From the NCBI RefSeq assembly GCF_019145475.1, contig NZ_JAHTKI010000021.1, forward strand, positions 124,001 through 188,000: a stretch of 64,000 nucleotides of DNA. Reading direction: 5' to 3'. The notes below the pieces were generated by a model. It ran no database searches. It worked only from the letters and a program-made list of their open reading frames with translations, and was not told the DNA's origin. The stretch comes from Pseudomonas botevensis (lineage in GTDB: Bacteria; Pseudomonadota; Gammaproteobacteria; Pseudomonadales; Pseudomonadaceae). A program made the position numbers and the translations under genes. The number at the start of each line of letters is the position of its first letter. Position 1 is the stretch's first letter. This document shows positions 1 to 9,006 of the stretch, piece by piece.

Positions 1-1
1 G

Positions 2-319
2 CTGCCGCTGTGCCGCCAGTTGCCTGTCATCGACTCCGCCGCTGCCTGCCTTGGCGTGTTGTACGTGCTTGAAGGCGCGACCCTCGGCGGACAGATCCTG
101 CGCCGGGAAATCGCTGCACGGCTGAGCCTGGATGGGCAAAACGGTGCGGCGTTTCTCGACATTTATGGTGCCGCCACCGGCCGACGCTGGCGCGACTTCA
201 TCGATTACCTGGGCGGTCGCTCGATGGACGCCGCCGAGCGTGAAGCCGTCGTGGCGGCCGCCCACACCACATTCAGCTGTTTCGAGCGTTGGCTCGAAAG
301 CCAGGAGGTTCTGGTATGA
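2..319 (+). CDS. bphO: Biliverdin-producing heme oxygenase, 3' part only
   Basis: This is the C-terminal ~105 residues of a protein whose start lies left of the window; the frame is open from base 2. Residues such as YVLEGATLGGQ match the heme-binding distal helix region of bacterial heme oxygenases. The enzyme opens heme to biliverdin, the chromophore of the phytochrome encoded next. The stop codon overlaps the bphP start (ATGA at 316-319), so the two genes are translationally coupled, which is the standard bphO-bphP arrangement. The family call rests on this context as much as on the short visible sequence. Confidence 0.85.
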   Translation: MPLCRQLPVIDSAAACLGVLYVLEGATLGGQILRREIAARLSLDGQNGAAFLDIYGAATGRRWRDFIDYLGGRSMDAAEREAVVAAAHTTFSCFERWLESQEVLV

Positions 320-2553
320 CCCCGCAAGACCAAGACGCCTTTGAAGAGTTGCTGGCCAACTGCGCCGACGAGCCGATCCGCTTTCCCGGCGCGATCCAGC
401 CGCATGGTCTGCTGTTGACCCTGAGCGAGCCGCAGCTGTCGATCATCCAGATCAGCGCCAACGTTGAAACCCTGCTGGCGCGTGCGCCACAGGAGCTGAT
501 CGGCCAGCCGCTGGCGGCACTGATCGGTGAGGCCCATGCCGAGCAGGTTCGTGCTGCCGTGCAGCAACCGCTGCTGTCCGACGCGCCGCCGCTGCACTTG
601 CGGCTCAACGGCACGGCGTTTGAAGGCTTGCTGCACCGGCATCAGGGTGTGCTGATCCTGGAACTGGAAATCCACGTCGAGAACTTCCAGCCGCGCAACG
701 TTGCCGGCACCGAAACCCATCTGGGGCGGATGCTCCAGCGCCTGCAGGCGGCCCAGACCCTGCAAGCGCTGTACGACATCAGCGTCAGGGAAATCCAGGC
801 GATGACCGGCTACGACCGGGTGCTGATCTACCGCTTCGAGGAGGAGGGTCACGGCCAGGTCATCGCCGAAGCGTCCGACCCGTCGATGGAGGTCTTCAAC
901 GGTCTGTTCTTCCCGGCCTCCGACATCCCCGAGCAGGCCCGCGAGCTGTACCGCACCAACTGGCTGCGGATCATCCCCAACGCCGACTACCAACCGGTGC
1001 CGCTGCTGCCCAAGCTGCGCCCGGACACCCAGACCCCGCTCGACCTGAGTTTCGCCACCCTGCGCAGCGTGTCGCCGATCCACTGCCAGTACATGAAGAA
1101 CATGGGCGTGCTGTCGTCGATGAGCATCTCCCTGCTCAAGGGCGACAAGCTCTGGGGCTTGATCAGTTGCGGCAACCGCCAGCCGCTGCATGTGCCCCAT
1201 GAGTTGCGCACGGCGTGCCAGACCATCGGCCAGGTGCTGTCGTTGCAGATCAGCGCGATGGAAGCACTGGAAGTCAGCCGCCAGCGCGAAGAGAAAGTCG
1301 AGGCGCTGGCGTTGCTCAACCAGGCGATGATCGATTCGCCGCAGAACGTGTTCGATGGCCTGGCCCATCAGCCAGAAGTACTGATGGCGCTGACCAATGC
1401 CGGCGGCATCGCGATCATCGAGGACAAACAGCTGCACCGTTACGGCAACTGCCCGGAGCCGGAAGACATCCGCGCCCTGCACAAATGGTTGCAGGAAACT
1501 GGCCAGCCGGTGTTCGCCAGCCACCATCTGGCGGATGCCTACCCACCGGCGGCGGCTTATCAGCAGGTCGCCAGCGGCGTGCTCGCCATGAGCCTGCCCA
1601 AACCGGTGGACAACGGCGTGCTGTGGTTCCGTCCGGAGGTCAAAGAGAACATCAACTGGAGCGGCGATCCGCGCAAACCGCTGGATCTGGAAAACTCCGA
1701 AGCCGGCCTGCGCCTGCGTCCGCGCACCTCGTTTGAAATCTGGAAAGTGGAAATGGCCGGCATTTCCACCAAGTGGAGTCACGGCGACCTGTTCGCCGCC
1801 AACGACCTGCGCCGTTCGGCCCTGGAAAACGATCTGGCCCGCCAGGTGCGGCGCGAGCAGGAGGCGGTGCGCGCCCGCGATGAGCTGGTGGCCGTGGTGT
1901 CCCACGATCTGCGCAACCCGATGACGGTGATTTCGATGCTGTGCGGCATGATGCAGAAGGCCTTCAGCTCTGACGGTCCGCACACTTCGCGGCGTATCTC
2001 CACCGCCATCGACACCATGCAACAAGCCGCCGGACGCATGAACACGCTGCTGGAAGACTTGCTCGATACTTCGAAGATCGACGCCGGGCGCTACACCATC
2101 GCGCCGCAGCGACTCGACGTCGCGCAGATGTTCGAGGAAGCGCAATCGCTGTTGGCACCGCTGGCGCTGGACAAGGACATCAGCATCTCGTTCGACGCTG
2201 ACCCTGACCTGACCATTCATGCTGACCCGGAGCGGTTGTTCCAGGTGCTGTCGAATCTGGTGGGCAACGCGATCAAGTTCACCCCGCGCCTGGGCACGGT
2301 CGGCGTGCATGCCAGGTCAGTGGGCGATGACATCGTGTTCACCGTGCGCGACAGCGGCGAAGGCATTCCCAAGGAACACCTGCCTCACGTGTTTGACCGT
2401 TACTGGACGGTGAAAGAGGGCAATCCGACCGGCACCGGCCTGGGTCTGTACATCACCCAGGGCATCGTCGAGGCCCATGGCGGGCGGATCGTTGCCGAGA
2501 GCGAGCCGGGGCAGGGCAGCGAATTCCGCTTCACCGTGCCGCGTCTGGACTGA
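316..2553 (+). CDS. bphP: Bacteriophytochrome sensor histidine kinase
   Basis: A 745-residue red/far-red photoreceptor kinase. The start is the ATG overlapping the bphO stop; a TTG 27 bases upstream in the same frame lies inside bphO and is less likely. Cys16, before the PAS domain, is the expected thioether attachment site for biliverdin. PAS (about 20-125), GAF (about 140-310, with the FPASDIP chromophore-pocket motif near residue 200) and PHY (about 330-500) follow. The kinase part has the H-box VVSHDLRNP with phospho-acceptor His530, then an ATPase domain with DSGEGI and GTGLGLYI. No response regulator gene follows; the next gene is an unrelated exporter, so the phosphotransfer partner must be elsewhere. 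Family and cofactor are secure; the output pathway is unknown. Confidence 0.97.
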   Translation: MTPQDQDAFEELLANCADEPIRFPGAIQPHGLLLTLSEPQLSIIQISANVETLLARAPQELIGQPLAALIGEAHAEQVRAAVQQPLLSDAPPLHLRLNGTAFEGLLHRHQGVLILELEIHVENFQPRNVAGTETHLGRMLQRLQAAQTLQALYDISVREIQAMTGYDRVLIYRFEEEGHGQVIAEASDPSMEVFNGLFFPASDIPEQARELYRTNWLRIIPNADYQPVPLLPKLRPDTQTPLDLSFATLRSVSPIHCQYMKNMGVLSSMSISLLKGDKLWGLISCGNRQPLHVPHELRTACQTIGQVLSLQISAMEALEVSRQREEKVEALALLNQAMIDSPQNVFDGLAHQPEVLMALTNAGGIAIIEDKQLHRYGNCPEPEDIRALHKWLQETGQPVFASHHLADAYPPAAAYQQVASGVLAMSLPKPVDNGVLWFRPEVKENINWSGDPRKPLDLENSEAGLRLRPRTSFEIWKVEMAGISTKWSHGDLFAANDLRRSALENDLARQVRREQEAVRARDELVAVVSHDLRNPMTVISMLCGMMQKAFSSDGPHTSRRISTAIDTMQQAAGRMNTLLEDLLDTSKIDAGRYTIAPQRLDVAQMFEEAQSLLAPLALDKDISISFDADPDLTIHADPERLFQVLSNLVGNAIKFTPRLGTVGVHARSVGDDIVFTVRDSGEGIPKEHLPHVFDRYWTVKEGNPTGTGLGLYITQGIVEAHGGRIVAESEPGQGSEFRFTVPRLD

Positions 2554-2658
2554 GCGCAGCACCTGGCTGTTCAGGGAGCAGGGCAGTTTTGTTCAATACC
2601 GGGGACGGGGCGCTGGTTACCGTGGGCGCCTTGTTCCTCGATATGAAGCAGGTGTGCG

Positions 2659-3246
2659 ATGAGTCTGATTGTTTCGATGGCGGCGTTTGCGCTGGTGGCG
2701 TCGATCACGCCGGGGCCGGTGAATATCGTGGCGCTGAGTTCCGGGGCGCAGTTCGGCTTTCGCGCCAGCCAGCGGCACGTGGCCGGGGCGACCCTGGGGT
2801 TTGTGCTGTTGCTGGTGTTGATGGGCCTGGGGCTGCATGAATTGCTGCAGCTGTGGCCGTTTCTGACCCGCGTGGTGCAACTGGGCGGCGTGGCGTTTCT
2901 GCTGTTCATGGCCTGGAAGCTGGCGGCTGACGACGGGCAGTTGCAGGCGAAGGAGTCGGGGCGGGCGCCGTCGATGCTGTATGGCGCGGTGATGCAATGG
3001 CTCAACCCGAAAGCCTGGCTCGCCTGTGTGGCGGGGATGGGCGCGTTCGTCGCCGATGGCGAAGCGCGACTGGTGTGGCAGTTTGCGGCGGTGTATCTGG
3101 TGATTTGCTATCTGTCGGTGGGTTGCTGGGTGTATGCCGGGACGTTTTTACGCGGCTACCTGAGCAACCCGGCGGGGATGCGGCTGTTCAACCGGAGCAT
3201 GGCGTTGTTGCTGGCGGGCAGCGCTGTTTACCTTGTCATGCCCTGA
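2659..3246 (+). CDS. LysE/RhtB family amino-acid exporter
   Basis: A 195-residue inner-membrane protein with about six hydrophobic segments. The N-terminus contains ITPGPVNIVALSSGAQFG, the typical LysE/RhtB signature, and QWLNPKAW near residue 115 is the second family motif. Members export amino acids or related metabolites by proton exchange; the substrate cannot be read from sequence. It lies about 105 bases after bphP, probably with its own promoter, and converges on an AraC-type regulator gene. LysE exporters are often controlled by a neighbouring regulator, but here that is only an inference from position. Confidence 0.9.
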   Translation: MSLIVSMAAFALVASITPGPVNIVALSSGAQFGFRASQRHVAGATLGFVLLLVLMGLGLHELLQLWPFLTRVVQLGGVAFLLFMAWKLAADDGQLQAKESGRAPSMLYGAVMQWLNPKAWLACVAGMGAFVADGEARLVWQFAAVYLVICYLSVGCWVYAGTFLRGYLSNPAGMRLFNRSMALLLAGSAVYLVMP

Positions 3247-3355
3247 CCAAGAGAACGCCGCCCACCTGGCTCTCCCGAAACATCGAGCCGCCCCGGGGGA
3301 GAGGGAGGTGGCCGAAAAGAACGTGTACAGCCGCCAAAGCCTTGCCGCGCAGTGG

Positions 3356-4189
3356 TCACCCCCGATACTGCCCCGGTGTAGCCGCCAGATGCTGCTTGAA
3401 CGCTCGCTGGAAATGCGCCTGATCGGCAAACCCTGCCTCCAGTGCCACATCGGCAATCAACTGGCCGCTACGCAACCGTTCGCGGGCGAACTGGATGCGC
3501 TGGTTGACCAGAAACGCATGGGGCGTCATGCCGTAGTTCTGTTTGAACGCGCGGATCAGGTACGACGGCGACAATTGCGCAGCCGCGCAAATGTCATCAA
3601 GACTGAGCAGGTCGGTGCAATGTTCGCGGATGTACCCGGCGGCCCGTTCAAGCTTGAAGTTCGGCTCGCGCAACGGTTGCCCGGCCGGGTTCAGGCGCCA
3701 TTGCAGGTCGCTGAAAAACTCCACCGCCGCGCTCTGTTTGCGCAGCACATCCTGCTGCTCATCGACCAGCACGGCATACAGCGCCCGTAGCTCGTTGAAG
3801 ACATGCGCGTTGTCCAGATGGGTGTTGGAAAACCGCCGAAACCCAAGCGCCCCGCTGAAGCCCAACTGCTGCTGCAAATCCGCAAGCCACGGGGTTTCCA
3901 CGTACAGCATCAGGTACGACCAGGGCTGGTCATCGATCGGATTGCAGGCATGCACATCGCCGGGGTTCATCAGCACCACGGTGCCGGCACCGACTTCGAA
4001 CTGCGCTTGCTCGTGTACATAAGTGCTGCGCCCGGCGGTGATCGCGCCGATGGAGAAGTGCGCGTGGGAGTGCCGCGAATAGCAGACTTCGCGACCATCG
4101 GCGATGGCCCGTGCCTCGATGAAGGGCAGGGCGTCGTCGCGCCAGAAGCGCGGGGCTTTTTCAGGGTTCTTGGCGGCAGCGTGTTTCAT
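3356..4189 (-). CDS. AraC-family transcriptional regulator
   Basis: A 277-residue regulator. The frame is open well upstream, but the ATG at 4189 fits the start of homology, since the upstream extension looks like non-coding composition. The N-terminal part (about 15-150) is a cupin-like AraC ligand-binding domain, with HSHAHFSIG and MNPGDVHAC. The C-terminal ~100 residues hold two helix-turn-helix motifs (LSLDDICAAAQLSPSYLIRAFKQNYG and a second ending ALEAGFADQAHFQRAFKQ). It converges with the LysE exporter gene, which could be its target. The effector is unknown. Confidence 0.9.
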   Translation of the reverse strand: MKHAAAKNPEKAPRFWRDDALPFIEARAIADGREVCYSRHSHAHFSIGAITAGRSTYVHEQAQFEVGAGTVVLMNPGDVHACNPIDDQPWSYLMLYVETPWLADLQQQLGFSGALGFRRFSNTHLDNAHVFNELRALYAVLVDEQQDVLRKQSAAVEFFSDLQWRLNPAGQPLREPNFKLERAAGYIREHCTDLLSLDDICAAAQLSPSYLIRAFKQNYGMTPHAFLVNQRIQFARERLRSGQLIADVALEAGFADQAHFQRAFKQHLAATPGQYRG

Positions 4190-4224
4190 TGTTGTGGTTC
4201 CCGGCAGGCCAGGGCTGGAGTGTA

Positions 4225-4728
4225 TTAGCTCTGGCCGGCAAAGGCCCGTTCGAGTTCGGCGATGTCGAGTTTTTTCATCTGCATCATCGCCTGCATCGCC
4301 CGTTGGCTTTTCGCCGTGTCGGGGTCGGTCATCATGTGCATGAACGCCACCGGCACGATCTGCCAGGACACACCGAACTTGTCCTTGAGCCAGCCGCACT
4401 GCTGCGCCTGCACCGGCCCGCCGTCCCCGAGATTGCCCCAGAAGTGGTCGACTTCTTCCTGGTTCTGGCAATTGACCTGGAACGACACCGCTTCGTTGAA
4501 CTGGAACACCGGCCCGCCGTTGAGCCCGGTGAAAGTCTGCCCGTCGAGTTCGAAGCTGACGGTCATCACCGAGCCTTCCGGGCGCCCGTGGAATTCCTGG
4601 CCGACCTTGCTGTAGTGGGTCACGGCGGTGATTTTCGAATGGTCGAAGATCGAGCAGTAGAACTTGGCCGCCGCCTCGGCCTGGTCATCGAACCACAGGC
4701 ACGGCGTGAGCTTCTGAAAACGTTGCAT
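4225..4728 (-). CDS. VOC-superfamily protein, PhnB-like
   Basis: About 167 residues. I chose the ATG at 4728 because a GAGG sits nine bases upstream; ATG 4737 and GTG 4755 are in frame but less well placed. LTPCLWFDDQAEAAAKFY at the start and the DKFGVSWQIVP stretch are typical of the PhnB/3-demethylubiquinone methyltransferase-like branch of the vicinal oxygen chelate superfamily. Such proteins are often annotated as methyltransferases, but the fold is a metalloenzyme/binding fold and the function is usually unknown. It lies 36 bases upstream of the AraC-type gene on the same strand, so the two may be co-transcribed. Confidence 0.85.
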   Translation of the reverse strand: MQRFQKLTPCLWFDDQAEAAAKFYCSIFDHSKITAVTHYSKVGQEFHGRPEGSVMTVSFELDGQTFTGLNGGPVFQFNEAVSFQVNCQNQEEVDHFWGNLGDGGPVQAQQCGWLKDKFGVSWQIVPVAFMHMMTDPDTAKSQRAMQAMMQMKKLDIAELERAFAGQS

Positions 4729-4802
4729 GGCAGTCATCCTCGGCAGGTTAGACACGCTGGATTAACAGCGTAGTCAGTCCTTGATCGGTTTGACGTGCCG
4801 TA

Positions 4803-4821
4803 GATCGACAACTCGTCGATC
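4803..4821 (-). terminator. Hairpin just after the siderophore receptor gene
   Basis: GATCGAC and GTCGATC form a perfect 7-bp inverted repeat with a 5-base loop, directly downstream of the receptor stop codon. No T-run follows on the minus strand, so it is a weak candidate terminator or an mRNA 3'-end stabiliser. Confidence 0.35.
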
Positions 4822-4822
4822 C

Positions 4823-7285
4823 TCAGAAATCCCAGCGCGTTGTCAGTTGCACATTGCGCGGTTCGCCATAAAACCCGGTGCCGAAGTTGCCCAGCCCGGT
4901 GTAGTAGGTCGTGTCGAACAGGTTCTTGACGTTGAGCGTCGTGCTCAGGTGTTCGTTGAAGCGGTAGCGCGCCATCGCATCCACCAGGTAATAGCTGTCC
5001 TGGGTGATGCGCACGTTGTGGCCGCCGTTGTCCGTATCGGCGGGGTCGGGCTGGAACACGTTGCCGAAGAATTCGCTCTGCCAGCTCACGCCTGCGCCGA
5101 CCGTGAGGTTCTGCCACGCACCAGGCAGGCGATAGCTGCTGAACACCCGGACGATCTGCTCGGGGGCGGTGGTTTGCAGGATCGCGCCATACACCGGCTC
5201 GCCCTTGGCGTCGCGGGTGTGGTTGAAGGCGTAACCGGCGGAGAGGTTCCAGCCTTCGCGCAGTTCGCCGGCCAGTTCGAATTCGAAGCCTTTGGTGGTT
5301 GCACCTTGTACGGGGCGGTACACCGACTCGCTGTCGAAACCGCTGACGTATTCGGCGATGTTGTCCTGCTCGATGCGGAACACGGCAAAACCGGCATTGA
5401 GCCGACCGTCGAAGTATTCCGCTTTGACGCCCGCTTCGAGGCTGTTGCCTTGCACCGGGTCCAGCACCTGACGCGAGGCGTCCTTGCTCATTTGCGGCTG
5501 ATAGATGCGCGTGTAGCTGCTGTAGAGCGAGTAGCGGTCGTCGAGGTCGTAGACCACGCCGGCGTAGGGGGTGAGTACGCCGCTCTGGCGATAGCCGTCG
5601 CGCACATCTGCACGCGTCGGGTCGCTGTAATCGAGGTGGTCGCTGGCGGTGAAGTCGCTGACCCGTCCGCCGAGAATCAGCGCCAGGTCGTCGGTCGGTT
5701 TGAGTCGGGTGGCGAGGTAAGCGCCGGTCTGCTTCTGCCGGATGTCATCGCGGCCGACCTGGGGGATGTCCGGTTTGGCGAATTCGCCGCGCCAGTCGAA
5801 GATGCTGCCGCGGAGCGCCGGATAGACCGAACCGTAGACCGGGATGTCCTGACGGGTGTTCATCGACATGAACCCGGCGAGCAACTGATGTTCGCGGCCG
5901 AACAGGCTGAAGGGGCCGCTGAGGTTGAGGTCGAAATTGTCCTGGACTTCATCGCCCTGGAACCGGCCCATGTACAGGAACATGCCATCGCCGCTGACGG
6001 GATCGGGATTGCCGCCGCTGGCCGAGCCGAGCAGGGTGTCGTGCTGGCGGTGTTTGCGGTCGTAGCTGAGTTTGAACGTCCAGTCGCTCGCCAGTTGTCG
6101 CGTCAGCGCGGCGAACAGCGTCTGGTTGCTGAAGTCGCGGCGGCTCCAGTCGGTGGCCGGGTTGAACGAGCGCGAAAAGTGCGTGCGCGAGCCGTCGCTG
6201 TAGAACATCGGGAAACCGGTCCAGCTGGCGCCCCGTGAGCGGGTGTTCTGTTGATCGAAACCGATGCTCAGCAAGGTGTCTGGCGAGAGGTCGGCTTCGA
6301 GGATGCCGTAGGCGATGTCCTTGTTGTTGCGGTAGTGATCGGCATAGGCGCTGCGTTGCTGATGGACGCCGACGAAGCGCCCGCGCAGGTGGCCGTCGGC
6401 GGTCAGCGGCCCGCCAATGTCGGCCTCGCTGCGAGCGTTGTCCCAGGAGCCGACGGTGCCGCTGACGGAGGCTTTGAACGCTTCGGTCGGACGCTTGCGG
6501 ATCAGGTTGACGGTGGCCGAAGGATCGCCGGAACCGGTCATCAGGCCGGTGGCGCCCTTGATGATCTCGACCCGGTCGTAAGGCGCCATGTCGGTGCTGG
6601 TGGTGCCGTAATCGTAGACGCCGTCGTAATCGGTATTGACCCCGTCGTACTGGAAATTGGTGATCGGCGCGCCACGACTGGAAAACTCCCAGCGCTCGCT
6701 GTCGTAGTTCTGCACGCTGATGCCGGGGGCGCGACGGAGGATGTCGGCGATGCCGGTGGCGCCCTGGTCATCCAGTTGCTGGCGGGTGATCACCGTTACC
6801 GATTGCGGGGTTTCGCGCAGGGACAGCGGCAGGCCGGTGGCCGACGACGTCTGGCCGGTGGTGTAGGCCTGGGTGCCCTCGGTGATGGCGCCGAGGTGTT
6901 TGCCGGAAACGGTCGTGACGTCCAGTTCCAGCGGGCCTGCGGCGGAGGGCGCAGCCCGCAGCACATAACCGCCGCCGCTCTGTGCCTGGACCTGTACGCC
7001 GCTGCCTTGCAGCAGGCGTCGCAGGGCTTGTTGTTCGGTGTAGTCGCCCACCAGCCCTGGGCTGCGCCGGTCGGCCGCGAGGTCATTGTGGCCGGCGAGG
7101 AACACGCCGCTTTGTTCGGCAAAACGGTTGAGCACGCTGACCAGTGAACCGGGGGCGATATTGAAGTGATGTTTCTGTGCAGGGGGCTGCTCCGCGCCGC
7201 TCGCGAGCAGCGGCACGCACAGTCCGGGCAGGGTCGATGCCAGAATCAGGGCGAGACGGGTGCGAGCGAACGTGGAGCGCAGCAT
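4823..7285 (-). CDS. TonB-dependent ferric-siderophore receptor with N-terminal signalling domain
   Basis: An 820-residue outer-membrane receptor starting at ATG 7285, which opens a clear signal peptide (hydrophobic stretch ending near LLASG). Mature residues about 35-115 form the secretin/TonB N-terminal (STN) signalling domain (FNIAPGSLVSVLNRFAEQSG). A likely TonB box (LELDVTTVSG) follows, then the plug (LRETPQSVTVITRQQLDDQG, PGISVQNYDSERWEFSSRG) and a 22-strand barrel ending in Phe (TTRWDF). It belongs to the FpvA/FhuE-like siderophore receptors. The FecR-like and ECF sigma genes lie immediately upstream on the same strand, so ligand binding probably signals through FecR to the sigma factor, which then transcribes this gene. 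The siderophore cannot be assigned. Confidence 0.95.
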   Translation of the reverse strand: MLRSTFARTRLALILASTLPGLCVPLLASGAEQPPAQKHHFNIAPGSLVSVLNRFAEQSGVFLAGHNDLAADRRSPGLVGDYTEQQALRRLLQGSGVQVQAQSGGGYVLRAAPSAAGPLELDVTTVSGKHLGAITEGTQAYTTGQTSSATGLPLSLRETPQSVTVITRQQLDDQGATGIADILRRAPGISVQNYDSERWEFSSRGAPITNFQYDGVNTDYDGVYDYGTTSTDMAPYDRVEIIKGATGLMTGSGDPSATVNLIRKRPTEAFKASVSGTVGSWDNARSEADIGGPLTADGHLRGRFVGVHQQRSAYADHYRNNKDIAYGILEADLSPDTLLSIGFDQQNTRSRGASWTGFPMFYSDGSRTHFSRSFNPATDWSRRDFSNQTLFAALTRQLASDWTFKLSYDRKHRQHDTLLGSASGGNPDPVSGDGMFLYMGRFQGDEVQDNFDLNLSGPFSLFGREHQLLAGFMSMNTRQDIPVYGSVYPALRGSIFDWRGEFAKPDIPQVGRDDIRQKQTGAYLATRLKPTDDLALILGGRVSDFTASDHLDYSDPTRADVRDGYRQSGVLTPYAGVVYDLDDRYSLYSSYTRIYQPQMSKDASRQVLDPVQGNSLEAGVKAEYFDGRLNAGFAVFRIEQDNIAEYVSGFDSESVYRPVQGATTKGFEFELAGELREGWNLSAGYAFNHTRDAKGEPVYGAILQTTAPEQIVRVFSSYRLPGAWQNLTVGAGVSWQSEFFGNVFQPDPADTDNGGHNVRITQDSYYLVDAMARYRFNEHLSTTLNVKNLFDTTYYTGLGNFGTGFYGEPRNVQLTTRWDF

Positions 7286-7365
7286 GGAGTTCCCGAAGGC
7301 AAACAAAGGACTACTCAAGGTCAACCGGATGAGCGCGAAAAAAGGGAACCGTGAATTGAAAGATG

Positions 7366-8334
7366 TCAGCCTTTCGGCCCGACATTGACCCACCAGCCGA
7401 GCGTTTTGTTGACCCGGATCGGCAACGCCGCTTCCAGCAGGCGCAGGGCCTGATCGGTGTCCCTGAGCGGGAACGAACCCATCACGGGCAGCGCCGCCAC
7501 CGCCGGATCGCAATGCAGGTGCCCCGGCCGGTAACGGCTCAGTTCTTCGATCAATTCGCCCAGCGGCAGGTTATCGGCCAGCAACAGACCCTGGCGCCAG
7601 GCTTCGCGGGACGGATTGGCCGGCGTTGCGTCCCCCAGGTGACCGGCACTGAAAACCAGTTGCCGCCCGGCCGGCACAACCTCGACCTGATCCCGGCGAT
7701 TACGCACTTGCACCGCGCCTTCATAGACATTAAGCCATGTTTGTCGATCGTCCTGGCGCACGCTGAAACGGGTGCCCAGCGCCTGCATCCGACCGTGTGC
7801 GGTATCGACCAGAAAGGCGCGGCCGGCATCCTTGGCAGTCTCGATCAGCACTTCGCCGACGCGCAGTTGCAGCAAGCGCTGCGTGGTATCGAAGCGCACG
7901 TTGAGCGCGCTCAGGGCGTTGAGCCAGATCCGGCTGCCGTCGCTGAGGGTCGCTTCGCGGGTTTCCCCGGTGCCGGTGGAGAGGTCGGCGCTCAGTCGCT
8001 CGACCGCGTCCGGCAGCGGCGTGCTGCGCCATGCAACCCAGCCGCTCAGGCCGGTCGCAGCGAGAATCAGCAAGCCTTTGAGCGACTGACGGCGGCTGAT
8101 CGACGTGCGGCTGCTGCGCAATGTGTGGCTGACGGCGTGGGCTTCATTTTCACCCTGCAATGGCGCGAAGCGCTGGCCGACCCGTTCCACGTAACGCCAG
8201 GCTTCCTGATGCTCGGCACTTTGCGCCAGCCATGCCTGCCAGCGCAGACGCTCGTGATCGGCCACCTGCTCGTCATGCAGTTGCACGTACCACTGCGCCG
8301 CCTGTTCGAGGCTGGCGTGGCTGAGTCGGTTCAT
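7366..8334 (-). CDS. FecR-family transmembrane anti-sigma/sigma regulator
   Basis: About 322 residues from ATG 8334; an in-frame TTG at 8346 would overlap the sigma gene. The N-terminal cytoplasmic part (AAQWYVQLHDEQVADHERLRWQAWL) is the conserved sigma-binding domain of FecR proteins. A single membrane segment follows around residues 85-105 (LLILAATGLSGWVAW). The periplasmic FecR domain carries LSDGSRIWLNALSALNVRF and a C-terminal region ending in GWWVNVGP. It relays the signal from the receptor STN domain to the ECF sigma factor. It starts four bases after the sigma gene stop and ends 80 bases before the receptor start, giving a sigma-FecR-receptor operon order. Confidence 0.95.
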   Translation of the reverse strand: MNRLSHASLEQAAQWYVQLHDEQVADHERLRWQAWLAQSAEHQEAWRYVERVGQRFAPLQGENEAHAVSHTLRSSRTSISRRQSLKGLLILAATGLSGWVAWRSTPLPDAVERLSADLSTGTGETREATLSDGSRIWLNALSALNVRFDTTQRLLQLRVGEVLIETAKDAGRAFLVDTAHGRMQALGTRFSVRQDDRQTWLNVYEGAVQVRNRRDQVEVVPAGRQLVFSAGHLGDATPANPSREAWRQGLLLADNLPLGELIEELSRYRPGHLHCDPAVAALPVMGSFPLRDTDQALRLLEAALPIRVNKTLGWWVNVGPKG

Positions 8335-8338
8335 CGGC

Positions 8339-8863
8339 TTACTCAATCAACAGGCCGTCGAGTTCGGCTTCCAGCATCGCGCAATGCATCATCGCCTGGG
8401 CCAGGTACTTCTTGATCATCCGCTCGCTGACGCCGATTTCCTCGGCGATCAGCCGGTAGGGCATGCCGTGCAGTTGCGCGAGGATGAATGCGGTGCTGAC
8501 TCGCTGCGGCAGACGCTGGAGCATAGCGTCAACTTCATGCAGGGTTTCGACGATGATCGCCTGCTGCTCCGGCGAGGGCTGCAAGGCTGGCGGACGACTG
8601 GCAAGGGTTTCCAGCCAGGTCTGTTCCAGTTGCCGACGGCGCCAGTGATCGACGCACAGGCCTCGGGCGATGGTCGCCAGATGCGAGCGCTCGTGGACTT
8701 CGCCGTTGAACGTCTGCGGACGCTTGAGAACGCGAATGAAGGTGTCGTGCGCCAGGTCGGCGGCATCCATCGCGTTGCTCAGGCGTCGGCGCAATAACTC
8801 ATGCAGCCAGCGGTGATGGCTGAGGTAGAGGTTTTGCACGAGAGAGGTGTCGGCGACCGTCAT
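8339..8863 (-). CDS. FecI-type extracytoplasmic function sigma factor
   Basis: About 174 residues from ATG 8863; a TTG at 8872 is the alternative start. Region 2 is visible as AADLAHDTFIRVLKR and region 4 as RVSTAFILAQLHGMPYRLIAEEIGVSERMIKKYLAQAM, both characteristic of iron-starvation FecI sigma factors. It should direct RNA polymerase to the receptor promoter when released or activated by the FecR protein. Genes of this type are normally Fur-repressed. Upstream (8890-8960) I see only AT-rich half-matches to a Fur box (for example AAATAAGAATG near 8900), so regulation by iron is expected from the family rather than shown. Confidence 0.94.
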   Translation of the reverse strand: MTVADTSLVQNLYLSHHRWLHELLRRRLSNAMDAADLAHDTFIRVLKRPQTFNGEVHERSHLATIARGLCVDHWRRRQLEQTWLETLASRPPALQPSPEQQAIIVETLHEVDAMLQRLPQRVSTAFILAQLHGMPYRLIAEEIGVSERMIKKYLAQAMMHCAMLEAELDGLLIE

Positions 8864-9006
8864 TCGGGGCAAGCGTCCAGGGTGACCGGTTTATCGGTCT
8901 AAATAAGAATGGGTCGCGATTAAAGCAAAAGGCTGGAAACTGCGCAAATGATATTGGTTTGCTTTTAGGTAGAAGGCTGGGTGGTGATCGTTGAATGTAG
9001 TCCTAA

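Noticed and set aside
205..2310. Long open frame on the minus strand through bphP
   Set aside because: It is a codon-bias shadow of the GC-rich bphP gene: rich in Arg, His, Gln and Ala, with no recognisable domain or ribosome site.
8890..8960. Possible Fur box upstream of the ECF sigma gene
   Set aside because: Only AT-rich half-matches (AAATAAGAATG, AAATGATATT) are visible; neither forms a recognisable 19-base Fur palindrome.
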